From the NCBI GenBank assembly GCA_029762755.1, contig JARVGH010000003.1, positions 124,001-188,000 of the forward strand: DNA of 64,000 nt. The letters are read 5' to 3'. Positions 17,460-27,101 of the stretch are shown piece by piece. Made by a program: the position numbers and the translations under genes. Source of the DNA: Candidatus Bathyarchaeum tardum (GTDB lineage: Archaea > Thermoproteota > Bathyarchaeia > Bathyarchaeales > Bathyarchaeaceae). The notes under the pieces are model-generated. The model did no database searches. It was not told where the DNA came from and saw only the letters and a list, made by a program, of their open reading frames with translations. How positions within the stretch are numbered: the stretch's first letter is position 1; every line of letters starts with the position of its first letter.

Positions 17460-18868
17460 AGAACTTCGCAAAGTCTGGTCGCACTTTTAGGACCATAAAT
17501 GAAATTTCTGGCCCTCTGGTTTTTATTGAATCAGTAACTGGGGTTGGTTATGGCGAACTTGTAGAAGTAACTGCGCCAAACGGTGAAAATAGAACCGGAC
17601 AAGTTATTGATGTTAGTGAAAACATCACAGTTGTTCAAGTTTTTGAAGGCACCTCTGACCTTGATATGAAGAATACCACGGCAAGGTTTACTGGGGAACC
17701 TATTAAATTGGCTGTTTCGATGGATATGTTAGGACGGATTTTTACTGGCGGGGGTAAGCCTATTGATGGTGGACCCGATGTTGTTCCAGAACTTTACTTA
17801 GATGTTCATGGCTATCCAATTAACCCGTACTCAAGACTATATCCAACTGATTTTATTCAGACTGGAATTTCAGCAATTGATGGGATGAACCCACTGGTTT
17901 TAGGTCAAAAACTTCCAGTATTTTCTGGTTCTGGATTGCCCCACAAAATCCTTGCATCTCAGATAGTTAAACAAGCAAAAGTAAAAGGAAAGGAAGAGGA
18001 CTTCAACATAGTTTTTGCAGCCATGGGTATAACTTCAGAAGAAGCAAAATTCTTCAAAGAAGACTTCATGAAAATGGGTGTTCTAGGAAGAGTAGTTATG
18101 TTTGTTAATCTGGCCGAAGACCCAATCATAGAACGGATTTTGAGTCCGCGTTTGGCACTTACGGCTGCTGAGTATTTGGCCTTTGAAAAAGACATGAACA
18201 TCCTTACGATTCTTGTTGATATGACCAATTATTGTGAAGCTTTACGTGAAATTTCTGCTTCGCGCATGGAAATTCCAGGTCGCCGAGGCTATCCAGGATA
18301 TATGTATACAGATTTGTCCAGCCTTTATGAACGAGCGGGAAGGATTAAAGAAAAAAACGGTTCCATAACTTTGATTCCAATTTTAACAATGCCTGACGAC
18401 GACATAACCCATCCTATTCCTGACTTGACAGGTTACATTACAGAAGGTCAGATAATCTTAGATCGATCCTTGCACAAAATGGGTTTATATCCCCCAATTA
18501 ATCCTTTGCCTTCCCTTTCTCGTCTTATGGATAATGCAATTGGAAAAGGCAAAACACGTGAAGACCATAAACAGTTGTCTGACCAGTTGTATTATTCGTA
18601 TGCAGAAGGAAAAGTAATCAGAGAAACAGCATTGGTTTCGGGAGAAGCTGCGTTAACTCACGTTGAAAAATTATACATGCGCTTTGCAGACCGATTTGAA
18701 CGTGAATTCATTGCTCAGGGACCTGAAGAAAACCGTGACATAGAGACAACCCTTGAGTTTGGTTGGGAATTTTTGTCTGAACTTCCTGAATCTGAATTTT
18801 CAAGGATAGACCCTGCTATAATCAAAAAGTATAATCCTAAGCATAAAACAGGGGATGTGCCCAATTAG
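17456..18868 (+). CDS. atpB: A/V-type ATP synthase non-catalytic subunit B
   Basis: A 470-residue subunit that pairs with AtpA in the hexameric head. It lacks a normal Walker [16 protein letters not shown] replaces the P-loop, as expected for subunit [31 protein letters not shown] is the B-subunit signature. The ATG at 17456 overlaps the atpA stop (ATGA); an ATG at 17444 would lie inside atpA and is less likely. Confidence 0.97.
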   Translation: MKNFAKSGRTFRTINEISGPLVFIESVTGVGYGELVEVTAPNGENRTGQVIDVSENITVVQVFEGTSDLDMKNTTARFTGEPIKLAVSMDMLGRIFTGGGKPIDGGPDVVPELYLDVHGYPINPYSRLYPTDFIQTGISAIDGMNPLVLGQKLPVFSGSGLPHKILASQIVKQAKVKGKEEDFNIVFAAMGITSEEAKFFKEDFMKMGVLGRVVMFVNLAEDPIIERILSPRLALTAAEYLAFEKDMNILTILVDMTNYCEALREISASRMEIPGRRGYPGYMYTDLSSLYERAGRIKEKNGSITLIPILTMPDDDITHPIPDLTGYITEGQIILDRSLHKMGLYPPINPLPSLSRLMDNAIGKGKTREDHKQLSDQLYYSYAEGKVIRETALVSGEAALTHVEKLYMRFADRFEREFIAQGPEENRDIETTLEFGWEFLSELPESEFSRIDPAIIKKYNPKHKTGDVPN

Positions 18869-18870
18869 TC

Positions 18871-19524
18871 ATGTCTGCTGAACTTACTAATGTTCATCCG
18901 ACTCGTTTAGAACTCTTACGACTGAAACATCGAAAGTCGATGGCTGACGGAATTGTTGATATATTAAAAAAAGAAATTGATGCGTTGACCCTTACACTTC
19001 TTGAACTTTTGAAGAAATATTCACCTTTGCGGGAAAAAATGTATATTACATTAAATGAAGCTTACAATTTTTTTGTTGAATCTCAGATGGTTTCGGGTTC
19101 GAAAAAAGTTGACGAAGCCTCACTTGTTACTCAACCTGTTGATTATTACATTTTTGAAGAAACAACAACAGGAGTTCTAGGGCTGCAGTTTCCAGTTTTT
19201 CAACTAGAACAAAACCAAATCATCGGTCCTCGTTTCAATCCTTTGGATACTCCAGCTAGTTTAGACAATTCTTCTTCAAAAATTAATGATGCACTCCATG
19301 ACGTAGTTAAACTTGCAGAGATAATGGAATGTATTAAAACCCTTCTTGATGTAATTGCCAGAAAGAAGCGGCAAATGAATCGGCTTCAGTTTAAGATTAT
19401 ACCTGAACTGGATGCAACGATTCGTTATATTGAGTTGATTCTGGAAGAAACTGAACGCCAAGATGCCATCAGAGTTAGAGTTCTCCAAAGAAAACGAAAA
19501 GAGCGGTCTATGAAACGTGCTTGA
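18871..19524 (+). CDS. atpD: A/V-type ATP synthase subunit D
   Basis: The 217-residue central-stalk rotor subunit. It starts NVHPTRLELLRLKHRKSMADGIVDILKKE, close to the conserved subunit D opening (PTR..L..LK..L..A..G..LLK.K), then a globular middle and a long basic C-terminal coiled coil (RIxVLQRKRKER). It starts 2 bases after the atpB stop and is followed by atpC. Confidence 0.93.
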   Translation: MSAELTNVHPTRLELLRLKHRKSMADGIVDILKKEIDALTLTLLELLKKYSPLREKMYITLNEAYNFFVESQMVSGSKKVDEASLVTQPVDYYIFEETTTGVLGLQFPVFQLEQNQIIGPRFNPLDTPASLDNSSSKINDALHDVVKLAEIMECIKTLLDVIARKKRQMNRLQFKIIPELDATIRYIELILEETERQDAIRVRVLQRKRKERSMKRA

Positions 19525-19546
19525 AAGAAAATAGGGAGGTTTGTTG

Positions 19547-20626
19547 GTGTCTGCGTGGAAATATAAACAGTTAATGCCTAAGCTTATAGTTTACAAGCTT
19601 AACCTCATGGACACAAAACGAATAACAGGATTAGTTGGTTCAAGTCTTTTTCAAATCTCTTTCGTACTACAGAATAGCCCATATAAACCAGAAGTTGTTG
19701 AGGTTAACACAAAAGAGCTAACTTCCATTTCTTTGGAGGCTGCTCTTCAAAAAAATTTTATTAAAACCTGTGAAAACCTCATGACTTTGTCGCCTAAAGG
19801 AATTCGTTCCCTGATTTCTGGGTTGTTACTAAAGTTTGAGGCAAACTGTGTGAAAACTTTACTCCGAGCTAAAGAAGCTAAACTTTCTGTAGAAGAATCA
19901 ATGAAGTACGTTGTTCCTGTTGGAAACTTGGATGAGTTAACTTGTAGAAAAATTTTAGAAAACTCTGAAAACATTGAAGATGTTATTGATTTTCTTTCAG
20001 ATTTTGAGTATGGACTGTTACTGGAAAAAGAGTTTGAAGTTTACCTGAAAACTAAATTGTTTTATGTTTTGGAAGTTGCCCTTGACCGTTATGTTTATTG
20101 TAATCTTTGGAATCAGGCAAGAAAACTTTGGGGTTTGGATAAAAAGATTGCTAAAACAGTTATCGGATTAGAAGTGGATGCCCTCAACATTAAAACCGTT
20201 TTTCGGTGCAAGAAAATGGGTCTCAGTCATCAACAGATACAACAGTACCTTGTTCCTGTGTCATCAGTGTTAGGTGAAAAAGAGCTAAACGAAGCAATAA
20301 CTGCTTCAGGTAACCAATCCACAATTGAATCTTTGATTAAGTCAGCTAAATATGCCTTATCGCGAGACCATCAATATATTTTTGCTGAACTGCAAGACTT
20401 AGACTTGACCTCACTGACAACCCTTGAGACTTTCCTTGATCGAGGGTTACTAGAAACTAATTTACGAATGCTAAAAAGACATACCGCATATTTTAATATC
20501 GGTTTACTGTTGGCTTACTTGAACCTGAAATGGTTTGAAATAAAAAATCTAAGAAGCATCATCCGTGCTTCAGAAGCAGGTATCCTTTCGGAAAAAGTGA
20601 AAAAATTATTAATTCTTCCAAGATAA
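19547..20626 (+). CDS. atpC: A/V-type ATP synthase subunit C
   Basis: A subunit of about 359 residues related to V-ATPase subunit d; it forms the socket linking the central stalk to the membrane ring. The sequence is nearly all helical, with three related domains; IKTVFRCKKMGLSHQQIQQYLVP and LKTLLRAKEAK-like repeats (VKTLLRAKEAKLSVEESMKYVVPVG) are typical. GGGAGGT is 6 bases before the GTG at 19547, so that GTG is preferred over two upstream TTGs. It ends tail-to-tail with an unknown basic protein gene. Confidence 0.9.
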   Translation: MSAWKYKQLMPKLIVYKLNLMDTKRITGLVGSSLFQISFVLQNSPYKPEVVEVNTKELTSISLEAALQKNFIKTCENLMTLSPKGIRSLISGLLLKFEANCVKTLLRAKEAKLSVEESMKYVVPVGNLDELTCRKILENSENIEDVIDFLSDFEYGLLLEKEFEVYLKTKLFYVLEVALDRYVYCNLWNQARKLWGLDKKIAKTVIGLEVDALNIKTVFRCKKMGLSHQQIQQYLVPVSSVLGEKELNEAITASGNQSTIESLIKSAKYALSRDHQYIFAELQDLDLTSLTTLETFLDRGLLETNLRMLKRHTAYFNIGLLLAYLNLKWFEIKNLRSIIRASEAGILSEKVKKLLILPR

Positions 20627-20632
20627 TCGAAA

Positions 20633-21187
20633 TTAATGGAGAACTTTATCAAGTTCTTCCCGTTTTTCTTGAAGCCACTCTTTGAGTATCATGCCTTTTT
20701 CTGAAACATCATGTTCTCTGAGGTTTAATAAAGTAGGGGGAAGCTTCCTATGCATAAATCTTCTGAGCTTTAGTCTGAAAGTTCCTGTTGATTGACATTT
20801 TTTTGGTCTTTTCTTAATCAAAAATGAATGATGCGTTTTAGTTGCTCCTCGCTTTAACTGCTTACGAAAAAGTGCTTCTTGCTTATTCTCACCATGTAAT
20901 CGTTTATTCAAGCTGTTTTTTCTTAACTCTGATTTTGTTAAGTTTATTTCTCGTTTTATTCTGAATTTTGAACCTTGATGTTCCGTGGATTTCAACTGCT
21001 GTTTTAGTCTTTTTAGATTTCTTTTCAACTTAACAGATTCTGCTATGTGGGGATAAACCTCAGAAAAATTATGATACTCCGTAGTTTCACTTACTTGTTG
21101 ATTCAAGTCAGCTTTAACTATTTTTTCATAATAGTTGAAATGCTTCATTTCACTTTTCACAAATATGTTTTCCCTCAATGCGAACAT
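20633..21187 (-). CDS. uncharacterised basic protein in the ATP synthase locus
   Basis: A 184-residue uninterrupted frame with normal codon use for this genome, starting 2 bases after the atpK stop and ending 6 bases from the atpC stop. The product is strongly basic and predicted helical or coiled (LKRNLKRLKQQLKS, IKREINLTKSELRKN), with a Lys/Arg-rich second half and a C-terminal helix EWLQEKREELDKVL. No family is recognised, and it is not one of the nine ATP synthase subunits, all of which are found elsewhere in the locus. No ribosome site is seen, so it would rely on coupling with atpK. It may be lineage-specific, an RNA- or DNA-binding protein, or a chance frame. Confidence 0.5.
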   Translation of the reverse strand: MFALRENIFVKSEMKHFNYYEKIVKADLNQQVSETTEYHNFSEVYPHIAESVKLKRNLKRLKQQLKSTEHQGSKFRIKREINLTKSELRKNSLNKRLHGENKQEALFRKQLKRGATKTHHSFLIKKRPKKCQSTGTFRLKLRRFMHRKLPPTLLNLREHDVSEKGMILKEWLQEKREELDKVLH

Positions 21188-21189
21188 TA

Positions 21190-21636
21190 CTATATTTGGC
21201 CAATAATCATGAACGCAATAAGCAGTCCATAAATTGCAAGAGCTTCAGATAGAACTACGCCTATCACGTTGGACGAAAATGTTTCGGGTTTTTCTGCTGT
21301 TGCTGCTATCAATGATGAACCACTATAACTGATTCCAACACCCGCACCAACTGTTGAAACTGCGATTACTATCCCTGCGATGAGGGCTTTGTTTGCGGAC
21401 TCTATAGTTGTTATATCGGGTAATTTTCCTAGAAGCATGAACGCAATCAGCAATCCATAAATTGCTAACGCTTCACCCAAAACAACTGTTATTATTAATT
21501 TGCTGAGTAATTCAGGTTTTTCTGTTCCAACACCTGCGAGTGCTGTTCCACAAATAATAATTGAAAAAGCAGCAGACAAAATTGGAACTCCAATAGATAT
21601 TGCCAAACCAATCAGACTGATGAGACTAGGATCCAT
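21190..21636 (-). CDS. atpK: A/V-type ATP synthase proteolipid subunit K (c), duplicated hairpin
   Basis: A 148-residue proteolipid with four membrane helices formed by two similar hairpins. Each hairpin keeps an ion-binding glutamate: E55 in VLGEALAIYGLLIAF and E131 in VLSEALAIYGLLIAF. The ring therefore has one carboxylate per hairpin, unlike the eukaryotic V-ATPase c subunit, which keeps one of two. GGAGG lies before the ATG. It is co-oriented with atpI upstream and the basic protein gene downstream. Confidence 0.94.
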   Translation of the reverse strand: MDPSLISLIGLAISIGVPILSAAFSIIICGTALAGVGTEKPELLSKLIITVVLGEALAIYGLLIAFMLLGKLPDITTIESANKALIAGIVIAVSTVGAGVGISYSGSSLIAATAEKPETFSSNVIGVVLSEALAIYGLLIAFMIIGQI

Positions 21637-21651
21637 AATAATCCTCCAATA

Positions 21652-23553
21652 TCATGTAGTAGATTCGAACGGCTTAAAAGGAATTCCCTCGCCCGAATGA
21701 AATGTTGAAAACCATTCCACCCAATGAAGACGAAGAGTGTGCACAAAAACAACTAACCCTTCGATTATCATAACAAGAATTGTTCCTATGGCTATTAACG
21801 GGATGCTGGTTAATGGAAAAACTCCATGTTCTACACCCCCTAGTACCAAAAACAGGTAGTTCATTGCACTGTGTATAAGACCCAAGGCCATCAATCGGCT
21901 ATATGACATGGCATGGCTGAGAGTTTCAGCAAATACTTCTACAGTAAACCCTACCCCCACCATTAATCCTTCAGCAAGAGCTGAGAACACAAAAATCAAC
22001 ATCAACGGGAGTATCATTAGCCCCCCGAGCATAACCATGCCTTCTGAGAACCATAACGAAATGTTTGATATTCCACCATAATATGCCCACATGAATAAGC
22101 TGCCAAAAATAAGCCATATCCAACACACGGGTATTGGGGCAAATTTGTAATGTTTGTGGTTGATTTCGTTTAATAATCTTAAAACCAGTCCTATGCTTAT
22201 GTGAATTGTACCTACAAGAATTGCAAACCTTAACATTTTCATTGGTTCTTGGGTTGGTTCAAAGCCCCCTATTTGAAAGGGGCCAATTCGTGCTAAAGTT
22301 ATTGGATGAATTAAACCTGAGGGACCAAAGAACTCGCCAAAAATAAATCCAAAAAAGATAGCAGATACACCAATGTAAACAAGCATTTCTCCGCTGATTA
22401 GCAAGTAATTGATTATGTCGTTTTGGCTTTGCACTTTTCCTTTCTTTCGCAGAAAAGTCAAAGCTATTCCTAATAACACAAAAATTGCACCTTGTCCCAC
22501 ATCAGCAAACATTATTCCAAAAAGTATCGGAAAAGTTATAGCAAAAATTTTAAGGGGATCAATATCTCCACTGCCTGGGAGACCATATGCACATTCTAGT
22601 TTTCCAAAGGCCTGCATATAGCTTGGGCATTTTTTGGGTATTATGGGATACTTTTCATCTACGTTAGGGAATTCGTCGTAAATCATGCAGTTTCCTTCAG
22701 ATGCTTCTTTTATGCGGTTCACGGCATGTGTTTCAAAACTATTTGGTACCCAAGCTTCGAAAAAAACAATTTTAGAGCTTCGAACAAACTTTTCTTTTTC
22801 TTTAGTTATTCGTTTTTCTTCTTTTACAACGTTCAACATAATTAAAAGTTGGTTACGGATGTCGTCAAAATTGATTTTTCCCTCAATTGTAGATTCTATT
22901 GATTCAACTGTTTTTTTAAGAGTTACAAGTCTTTCCCCAAAATATCGTTCACTTTCTATGACGAATTTTGAGAGCTCTGCAAACTTTTGACCAATTTCAT
23001 CAAAATCATCCAAGTGTTTAGCTGCAATTTTTTCAACCAGAACATGATGGTCTAACAAACCAGTACTCTCAATGGTTTTGTCCAGTTCGATTAGTTCGAA
23101 CTCGATATGCTCTAATTCCATTTCTTCACATGGCGTAAGGGACGGGCCATTCTCAAATTGTTCAGGTTTAATTCCAAGGTCCTTAATGATTTGGTCAATT
23201 CTTGAAGCTAAACCATAGATTTTCACTTCTTCGATTGGTAATTCTGATAATTGTTGTTCAACCTTGGCTAGAACTTTTTGTGTTGTTTCTTTTGTAATGG
23301 GTATTTCTGGTACTGGGAAAATGTCCGGTTTGATGTGCAATGTTTCAAAAGCTGTTTCGATTTTCGAAAGTAGTTCAGAGCACTTTGAACTATTTTCATT
23401 TGAGTCTGTATAAGGAGTTAAATTGTCTTTCCATTCTTCAGGATTTTCTTTCAAATCGATAAACTGTACTATTTTGGCGTGCCCAAGGAACCTAAGAGTT
23501 GCGTCAATATATTCTTCATGAACAAGAACTCTCATTTTTTGTATTTCTAGCAT
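21652..23553 (-). CDS. atpI: A/V-type ATP synthase subunit I (a)
   Basis: A 633-residue stator subunit. The N-terminal cytosolic half (1-340) is rich in coiled coil (LEHIEFELIELDKTIES, KEEKRITKEKEKFV); the C-terminal half has about eight membrane helices beginning at FPILFGIMFADVGQGAIF, and includes the essential arginine region MSYSRLMALGLIHSAMNYLF and the conserved FVHTLRLHWVEWFSTFH near the end. These are diagnostic for subunit I/a. It is divergent from atpH. An ATG six codons downstream (23535) is an alternative start. Confidence 0.95.
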   Translation of the reverse strand: MLEIQKMRVLVHEEYIDATLRFLGHAKIVQFIDLKENPEEWKDNLTPYTDSNENSSKCSELLSKIETAFETLHIKPDIFPVPEIPITKETTQKVLAKVEQQLSELPIEEVKIYGLASRIDQIIKDLGIKPEQFENGPSLTPCEEMELEHIEFELIELDKTIESTGLLDHHVLVEKIAAKHLDDFDEIGQKFAELSKFVIESERYFGERLVTLKKTVESIESTIEGKINFDDIRNQLLIMLNVVKEEKRITKEKEKFVRSSKIVFFEAWVPNSFETHAVNRIKEASEGNCMIYDEFPNVDEKYPIIPKKCPSYMQAFGKLECAYGLPGSGDIDPLKIFAITFPILFGIMFADVGQGAIFVLLGIALTFLRKKGKVQSQNDIINYLLISGEMLVYIGVSAIFFGFIFGEFFGPSGLIHPITLARIGPFQIGGFEPTQEPMKMLRFAILVGTIHISIGLVLRLLNEINHKHYKFAPIPVCWIWLIFGSLFMWAYYGGISNISLWFSEGMVMLGGLMILPLMLIFVFSALAEGLMVGVGFTVEVFAETLSHAMSYSRLMALGLIHSAMNYLFLVLGGVEHGVFPLTSIPLIAIGTILVMIIEGLVVFVHTLRLHWVEWFSTFHSGEGIPFKPFESTT

Positions 23554-23686
23554 GTCATCATCTTCATATCTTCCCTCGGTTGATGATGTTTGTAATAGGT
23601 AATGTTAATTTGATATTAAGTCATTTCTAAATCATCGAAAAACTATTAAAGCTTTTCATTTAACTCTACTTGTTTTGGTGTGCCCT

Positions 23687-24007
23687 TTGCTCGATTCCTT
23701 TAAGGAAGTGTTAGAAAAAGAACGTGAAGCAGAACGTGTTGTTATTGTTGCTCGAAAAGAAGCAAAAAAAATAGAAACTGATGCTCAAGAAAAAGCAGAA
23801 CTAGTTTACAGGCAAACTTTTCAAGAAACCATTAATGAAGCAAGACGTCACGCAATTGAAACAAAAGAAAGAGCAGAAAAAGAAGCAGAAGCTGAATCGC
23901 AAGTTTTTATGAAACGTGCTGAGGTTCTGAAAACGCGCATTAAAGTCAGTGGTCAGCAAAACTTTAATGAAGCTGTAGATGAGGTTTTGAACGAATTTTT
24001 GTTATAA
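23687..24007 (+). CDS. atpH: A/V-type ATP synthase subunit H (peripheral stalk)
   Basis: A coiled-coil protein of about 106 residues, rich in Ala, Glu, Lys and Arg (KEREAERVVIVARKEAKKIETDAQEKAE), that pairs with subunit E in the peripheral stalk. The TTG at 23687 has GGTG 6 bases upstream; a TTG at 23675 would precede that site. It is followed 12 bases later by atpE, the usual partner order. Confidence 0.85.
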   Translation: MLDSFKEVLEKEREAERVVIVARKEAKKIETDAQEKAELVYRQTFQETINEARRHAIETKERAEKEAEAESQVFMKRAEVLKTRIKVSGQQNFNEAVDEVLNEFLL

Positions 24008-24019
24008 CTTGGTGAAATT

Positions 24020-24661
24020 ATGGAATTTTCACAAGAAGAAATTATTAATAGAATACTAAACGAAGCAACAGCGGAAGCTGAACTAACTATAAAAAAAGCA
24101 AAAGAATCTGCCGAATTATTGCTAGAGAACCAACGGCAAACTGCTTGTGCTAACGCAGAAAAAGAGGCAAACTCCATCTTGAAAAGAGCCCAAAATGAGG
24201 CAGAACTTATTCGACTAAAAACAATAACGGACATCAAGAGACAAGCAGACTGGATAGTATTATCGGAAAAAAATCGATTAATTGAAAACGTAATAGATTC
24301 TGTGAAACAACGACTCATGGATTTGGAGAAAACTTCGAAATATGTTCCTTTGCTCGAAAAATTAACAGTCGAGGCAGGTTCTGCTTTGGGCGGTGGAATG
24401 TTAACTGTTTTCTTAAACAAAACTGATTCTAAATTGAAGTTAAATTTCGATAAATTGGCAAAGGAAATAACCTCGAAAACGGGTGTTGAAACCAAACTTT
24501 CTTTTTCTAACGAAAACATAACCGCCGCGGGTGTTGTTGTTAAAACATTTGATAACAAAATTTTCGTAGATAACACCTTTGACTCAATCCTTAGACGAGA
24601 AGAAAAAGAACTCAAAATTAAAATAGCACAAATTCTGTTCAAGTCAATTGAAAGTTTTTAA
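24020..24661 (+). CDS. atpE: A/V-type ATP synthase subunit E
   Basis: The 213-residue peripheral-stalk subunit. The N-terminal 100 residues form a coiled coil (ATAEAELTIKKAKESAELLLE); the C-terminal globular domain has GGGMLTVFLNKTD and the conserved AAGVVVKTFDNKIFVDNTFDSILRREE region that contacts the head. GGTGA sits before the ATG. It closes the ATP synthase locus. Confidence 0.92.
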   Translation: MEFSQEEIINRILNEATAEAELTIKKAKESAELLLENQRQTACANAEKEANSILKRAQNEAELIRLKTITDIKRQADWIVLSEKNRLIENVIDSVKQRLMDLEKTSKYVPLLEKLTVEAGSALGGGMLTVFLNKTDSKLKLNFDKLAKEITSKTGVETKLSFSNENITAAGVVVKTFDNKIFVDNTFDSILRREEKELKIKIAQILFKSIESF

Positions 24662-24854
24662 TCTTATTCAAAGGCACAATCCAGAAGTTGTTAAAAATAT
24701 TAGATTATTCAGAAATCAAGTTTATCCTTTGGTGAGTAACGTGGATTTGTTACCATAATTTACAAGCAAAATATTGAATGAATTTAAAATTAAAATAATT
24801 TTTTGTGGTTAGTAAATGTAAGTTTCAATTATTATATAATTTCAGAGGGAAAAA

Positions 24855-25748
24855 CTAACGAATTTTGTTGTTTTTCCAGTTTTCAATTATGTTTATGATC
24901 GGTTCACATTTGTGTTTTTGTAAAAACTTGATGACTTCGCTGTCTGTTACAAGTTTTCCTTGTATTTCTTTGGTTATGTAGGGGTCATGGGTAGCGAGTA
25001 TTATTCCATTAGCGTAATTGGATACCGAAATAATTGCTGATAGCAAGTTTTTTAGTTTAGGACCGGGGTTGCTTGCGTACAGTTCAATGTAGAGTGGTTT
25101 TTCTAGTTGTTTAATAAAATCAAGGACTAATGTTTCCACCCAGTATGTTGTTGAGTACGCCAAATCGTAGATTGGAACCAAAAAGAAGTCAACATATTTT
25201 TCTAAAGCTTGGGCGTCTTCGCCGTATCTTTGTTTGCCGAAGCATGGGTCGGGCAGTAATGTTACTGAGAAGCTTTTGTTTTTTTCTCTAACCAATTTTG
25301 AAACTTGTGCTACGAAATCAGTTACTGTTTTTGCTCGCCACTCTGTCCATTCTAGGTTGCTTTCTTTAAGTTCTTTTACACAGCGCTCACAGGTGCAATA
25401 TTCGGACCTTGGAAAACCAATGGATTCTAAATGAATTCCTGTAACATCAGCTTTCAAGGTGTTTTTTACTAAATCAAGAATCTGTTTTTTATATTCTTCA
25501 CCACTTGGACAAATAACGTCCCAAAGAAATCTGTGATTTTTGTTTCTTCTAACTGCTTTGCCCTGTTTAGAAACAGCTACCCACTCAGGCTTTTTTCTTG
25601 CAGTTACGTTATCGCCAAAACAGCTGATTATGTTAAATACGTTGTCTGCTGGTTTTTTGATTCTTCCTGTGCAGGATTTAACACAATAAAATGTTTTGTC
25701 AAAACCTTCAATTGGTTCTGGTTTGCTTGTTAGCACTCCTATTTTCAT
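24855..25748 (-). CDS. putative TIM-barrel glycoside-hydrolase-like protein
   Basis: A 297-residue protein without signal peptide. The segment CPSGEEYKKQILDLVKNTL, then GIHLESIGFPRSEYCTCERC, resembles the beta-4 region of barrel families that resemble glycoside hydrolases, where a C-x2-C pair often follows a catalytic-type E/D. Later LLPDPCFGKQRYGEDAQAL, VDFFLVPIYDLAYST and IELYASNPGP fit further strands. The Cys-rich parts may bind metal. No substrate can be named. It lies beside acyltransferase and SGNH hydrolase genes, which suggests carbohydrate or cell-surface metabolism; this is inference. Confidence 0.55.
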   Translation of the reverse strand: MKIGVLTSKPEPIEGFDKTFYCVKSCTGRIKKPADNVFNIISCFGDNVTARKKPEWVAVSKQGKAVRRNKNHRFLWDVICPSGEEYKKQILDLVKNTLKADVTGIHLESIGFPRSEYCTCERCVKELKESNLEWTEWRAKTVTDFVAQVSKLVREKNKSFSVTLLPDPCFGKQRYGEDAQALEKYVDFFLVPIYDLAYSTTYWVETLVLDFIKQLEKPLYIELYASNPGPKLKNLLSAIISVSNYANGIILATHDPYITKEIQGKLVTDSEVIKFLQKHKCEPIINIIENWKNNKIR

Positions 25749-25929
25749 TTTTATTTATCCACAAAGAATAGTTGAATAGCTTATTGCATTTATTTTTTCT
25801 TAACATCATTTTTATTTTCGATATTTAAGTGAGAAAATTTGATCAAGTTTTTCATTATCACGGTTCTATTTAAAATTTTTATTTTATTTTTTAAAAAAAA
25901 TTACGTTATTTTCAACAAAAAATTAATAA

Positions 25930-27078
25930 ATGATTGATGAGTTTTGGGCGGTATCTGCCCTCGGATTGTGTCTAAATATCGTAATCTCTGACCCTGAAAA
26001 TAATGAAGTAGCAAATGATTTTGCCATTCCCGTAGACCTTATTCGATGCTGCGGTATCATAATGGTTTTGTTGCTTCACGCTGCAAACGAATACTACACA
26101 ACCATCTTGCTCAGTCCCCTTGAATCAGGTTTTTACTGGTGGACTTCTACCGTTTATAAGTCTTTGACTTTGCCTTGTGTTCCCTTATTTGTTATGCTTA
26201 GTGGAGCTTTGCTCCTTCAGCCTTCAAAACTTAACGAACCTATTCGGGTCTTTTTCAAAAAACGCTTCAACCGACTCGGTGCTGCCTTTGTTTTCTGGAG
26301 TTTTGTTTATCTGGCATGGGCTTTCTTTACTTCTAGTACCCCTGTTACTTTTTACAACTTTGTTGAAGGCACCCTTTTCAGTTTCTTTTCAGGCTCTTAT
26401 TACCATTTCTGGTTCATTTACATCATAGTAGGTCTTTATTTGATTACCCCGATTTTGCGTGCAATAGTCCAATGTGATTCCCAAAAAATTATCAAATATC
26501 TCGTAACTTTATGGTTTATTGGCGTAGCATTGGTTCCCGTTGTCCAGTTGGTTACTGGATATGCTCTAAATGAAGGGCTATTTGTTATGGGTGGCACAAT
26601 TGGTTACTTTGTCTTAGGTATATACTTGCAGCGGGTGAAAGTTCGATCATCATTTTTGTATGGGCTGTTTTTTGCAAGTGTATTTTTTACCATTATTTGT
26701 ACCTGGCTTATGCGTTTTCATTTCTATTCTATTGGTCAAAAGTATTTCTTTTTTGATTATTTGTCTGTCAATGTGATTTTGGCTTCTGTTACTTTGTTCA
26801 TGATATTATGTAAATTCCCTCCTGATTGGCCAGGTGGGAAGCATCCTGTTATTCGTCGTGTTACTCATGCCATAAGCCAGAACACTTTGTCCATCTATCT
26901 GTTTCATCTAATAATTATGGAAACCCTTCAACGAGGATATCTAGGATTCCAACTAAGTTTAACAACAATAAACCCTGTTATTGGGGTTCCAATTATCACT
27001 ACATTTACGTTGTTTATTACCCTTGGATTAATTCTTATTATGAAAAAAATACCTATACTAAAAACATTAATCGGCTAA
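25930..27078 (+). CDS. acyltransferase 3 family membrane protein
   Basis: A 382-residue protein with about ten membrane helices. The opening VDLIRCCGIIMVLLLHAANEYY matches the family's first helix with its catalytic histidine; FSGSYYHFWFIYIIVGLYLITPIL and HAISQNTLSIYLFHLIIMETL are further family landmarks. Such enzymes O-acylate sugars or lipids at the membrane. No ribosome site precedes the ATG, so a leaderless start or a start slightly downstream is possible. The neighbour SGNH hydrolase gene (convergent) is a common functional partner, since SGNH domains act with these acyltransferases. Confidence 0.85.
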   Translation: MIDEFWAVSALGLCLNIVISDPENNEVANDFAIPVDLIRCCGIIMVLLLHAANEYYTTILLSPLESGFYWWTSTVYKSLTLPCVPLFVMLSGALLLQPSKLNEPIRVFFKKRFNRLGAAFVFWSFVYLAWAFFTSSTPVTFYNFVEGTLFSFFSGSYYHFWFIYIIVGLYLITPILRAIVQCDSQKIIKYLVTLWFIGVALVPVVQLVTGYALNEGLFVMGGTIGYFVLGIYLQRVKVRSSFLYGLFFASVFFTIICTWLMRFHFYSIGQKYFFFDYLSVNVILASVTLFMILCKFPPDWPGGKHPVIRRVTHAISQNTLSIYLFHLIIMETLQRGYLGFQLSLTTINPVIGVPIITTFTLFITLGLILIMKKIPILKTLIG

Positions 27079-27101
27079 TTTTTCATTTACATAACTGAAC
27101 T

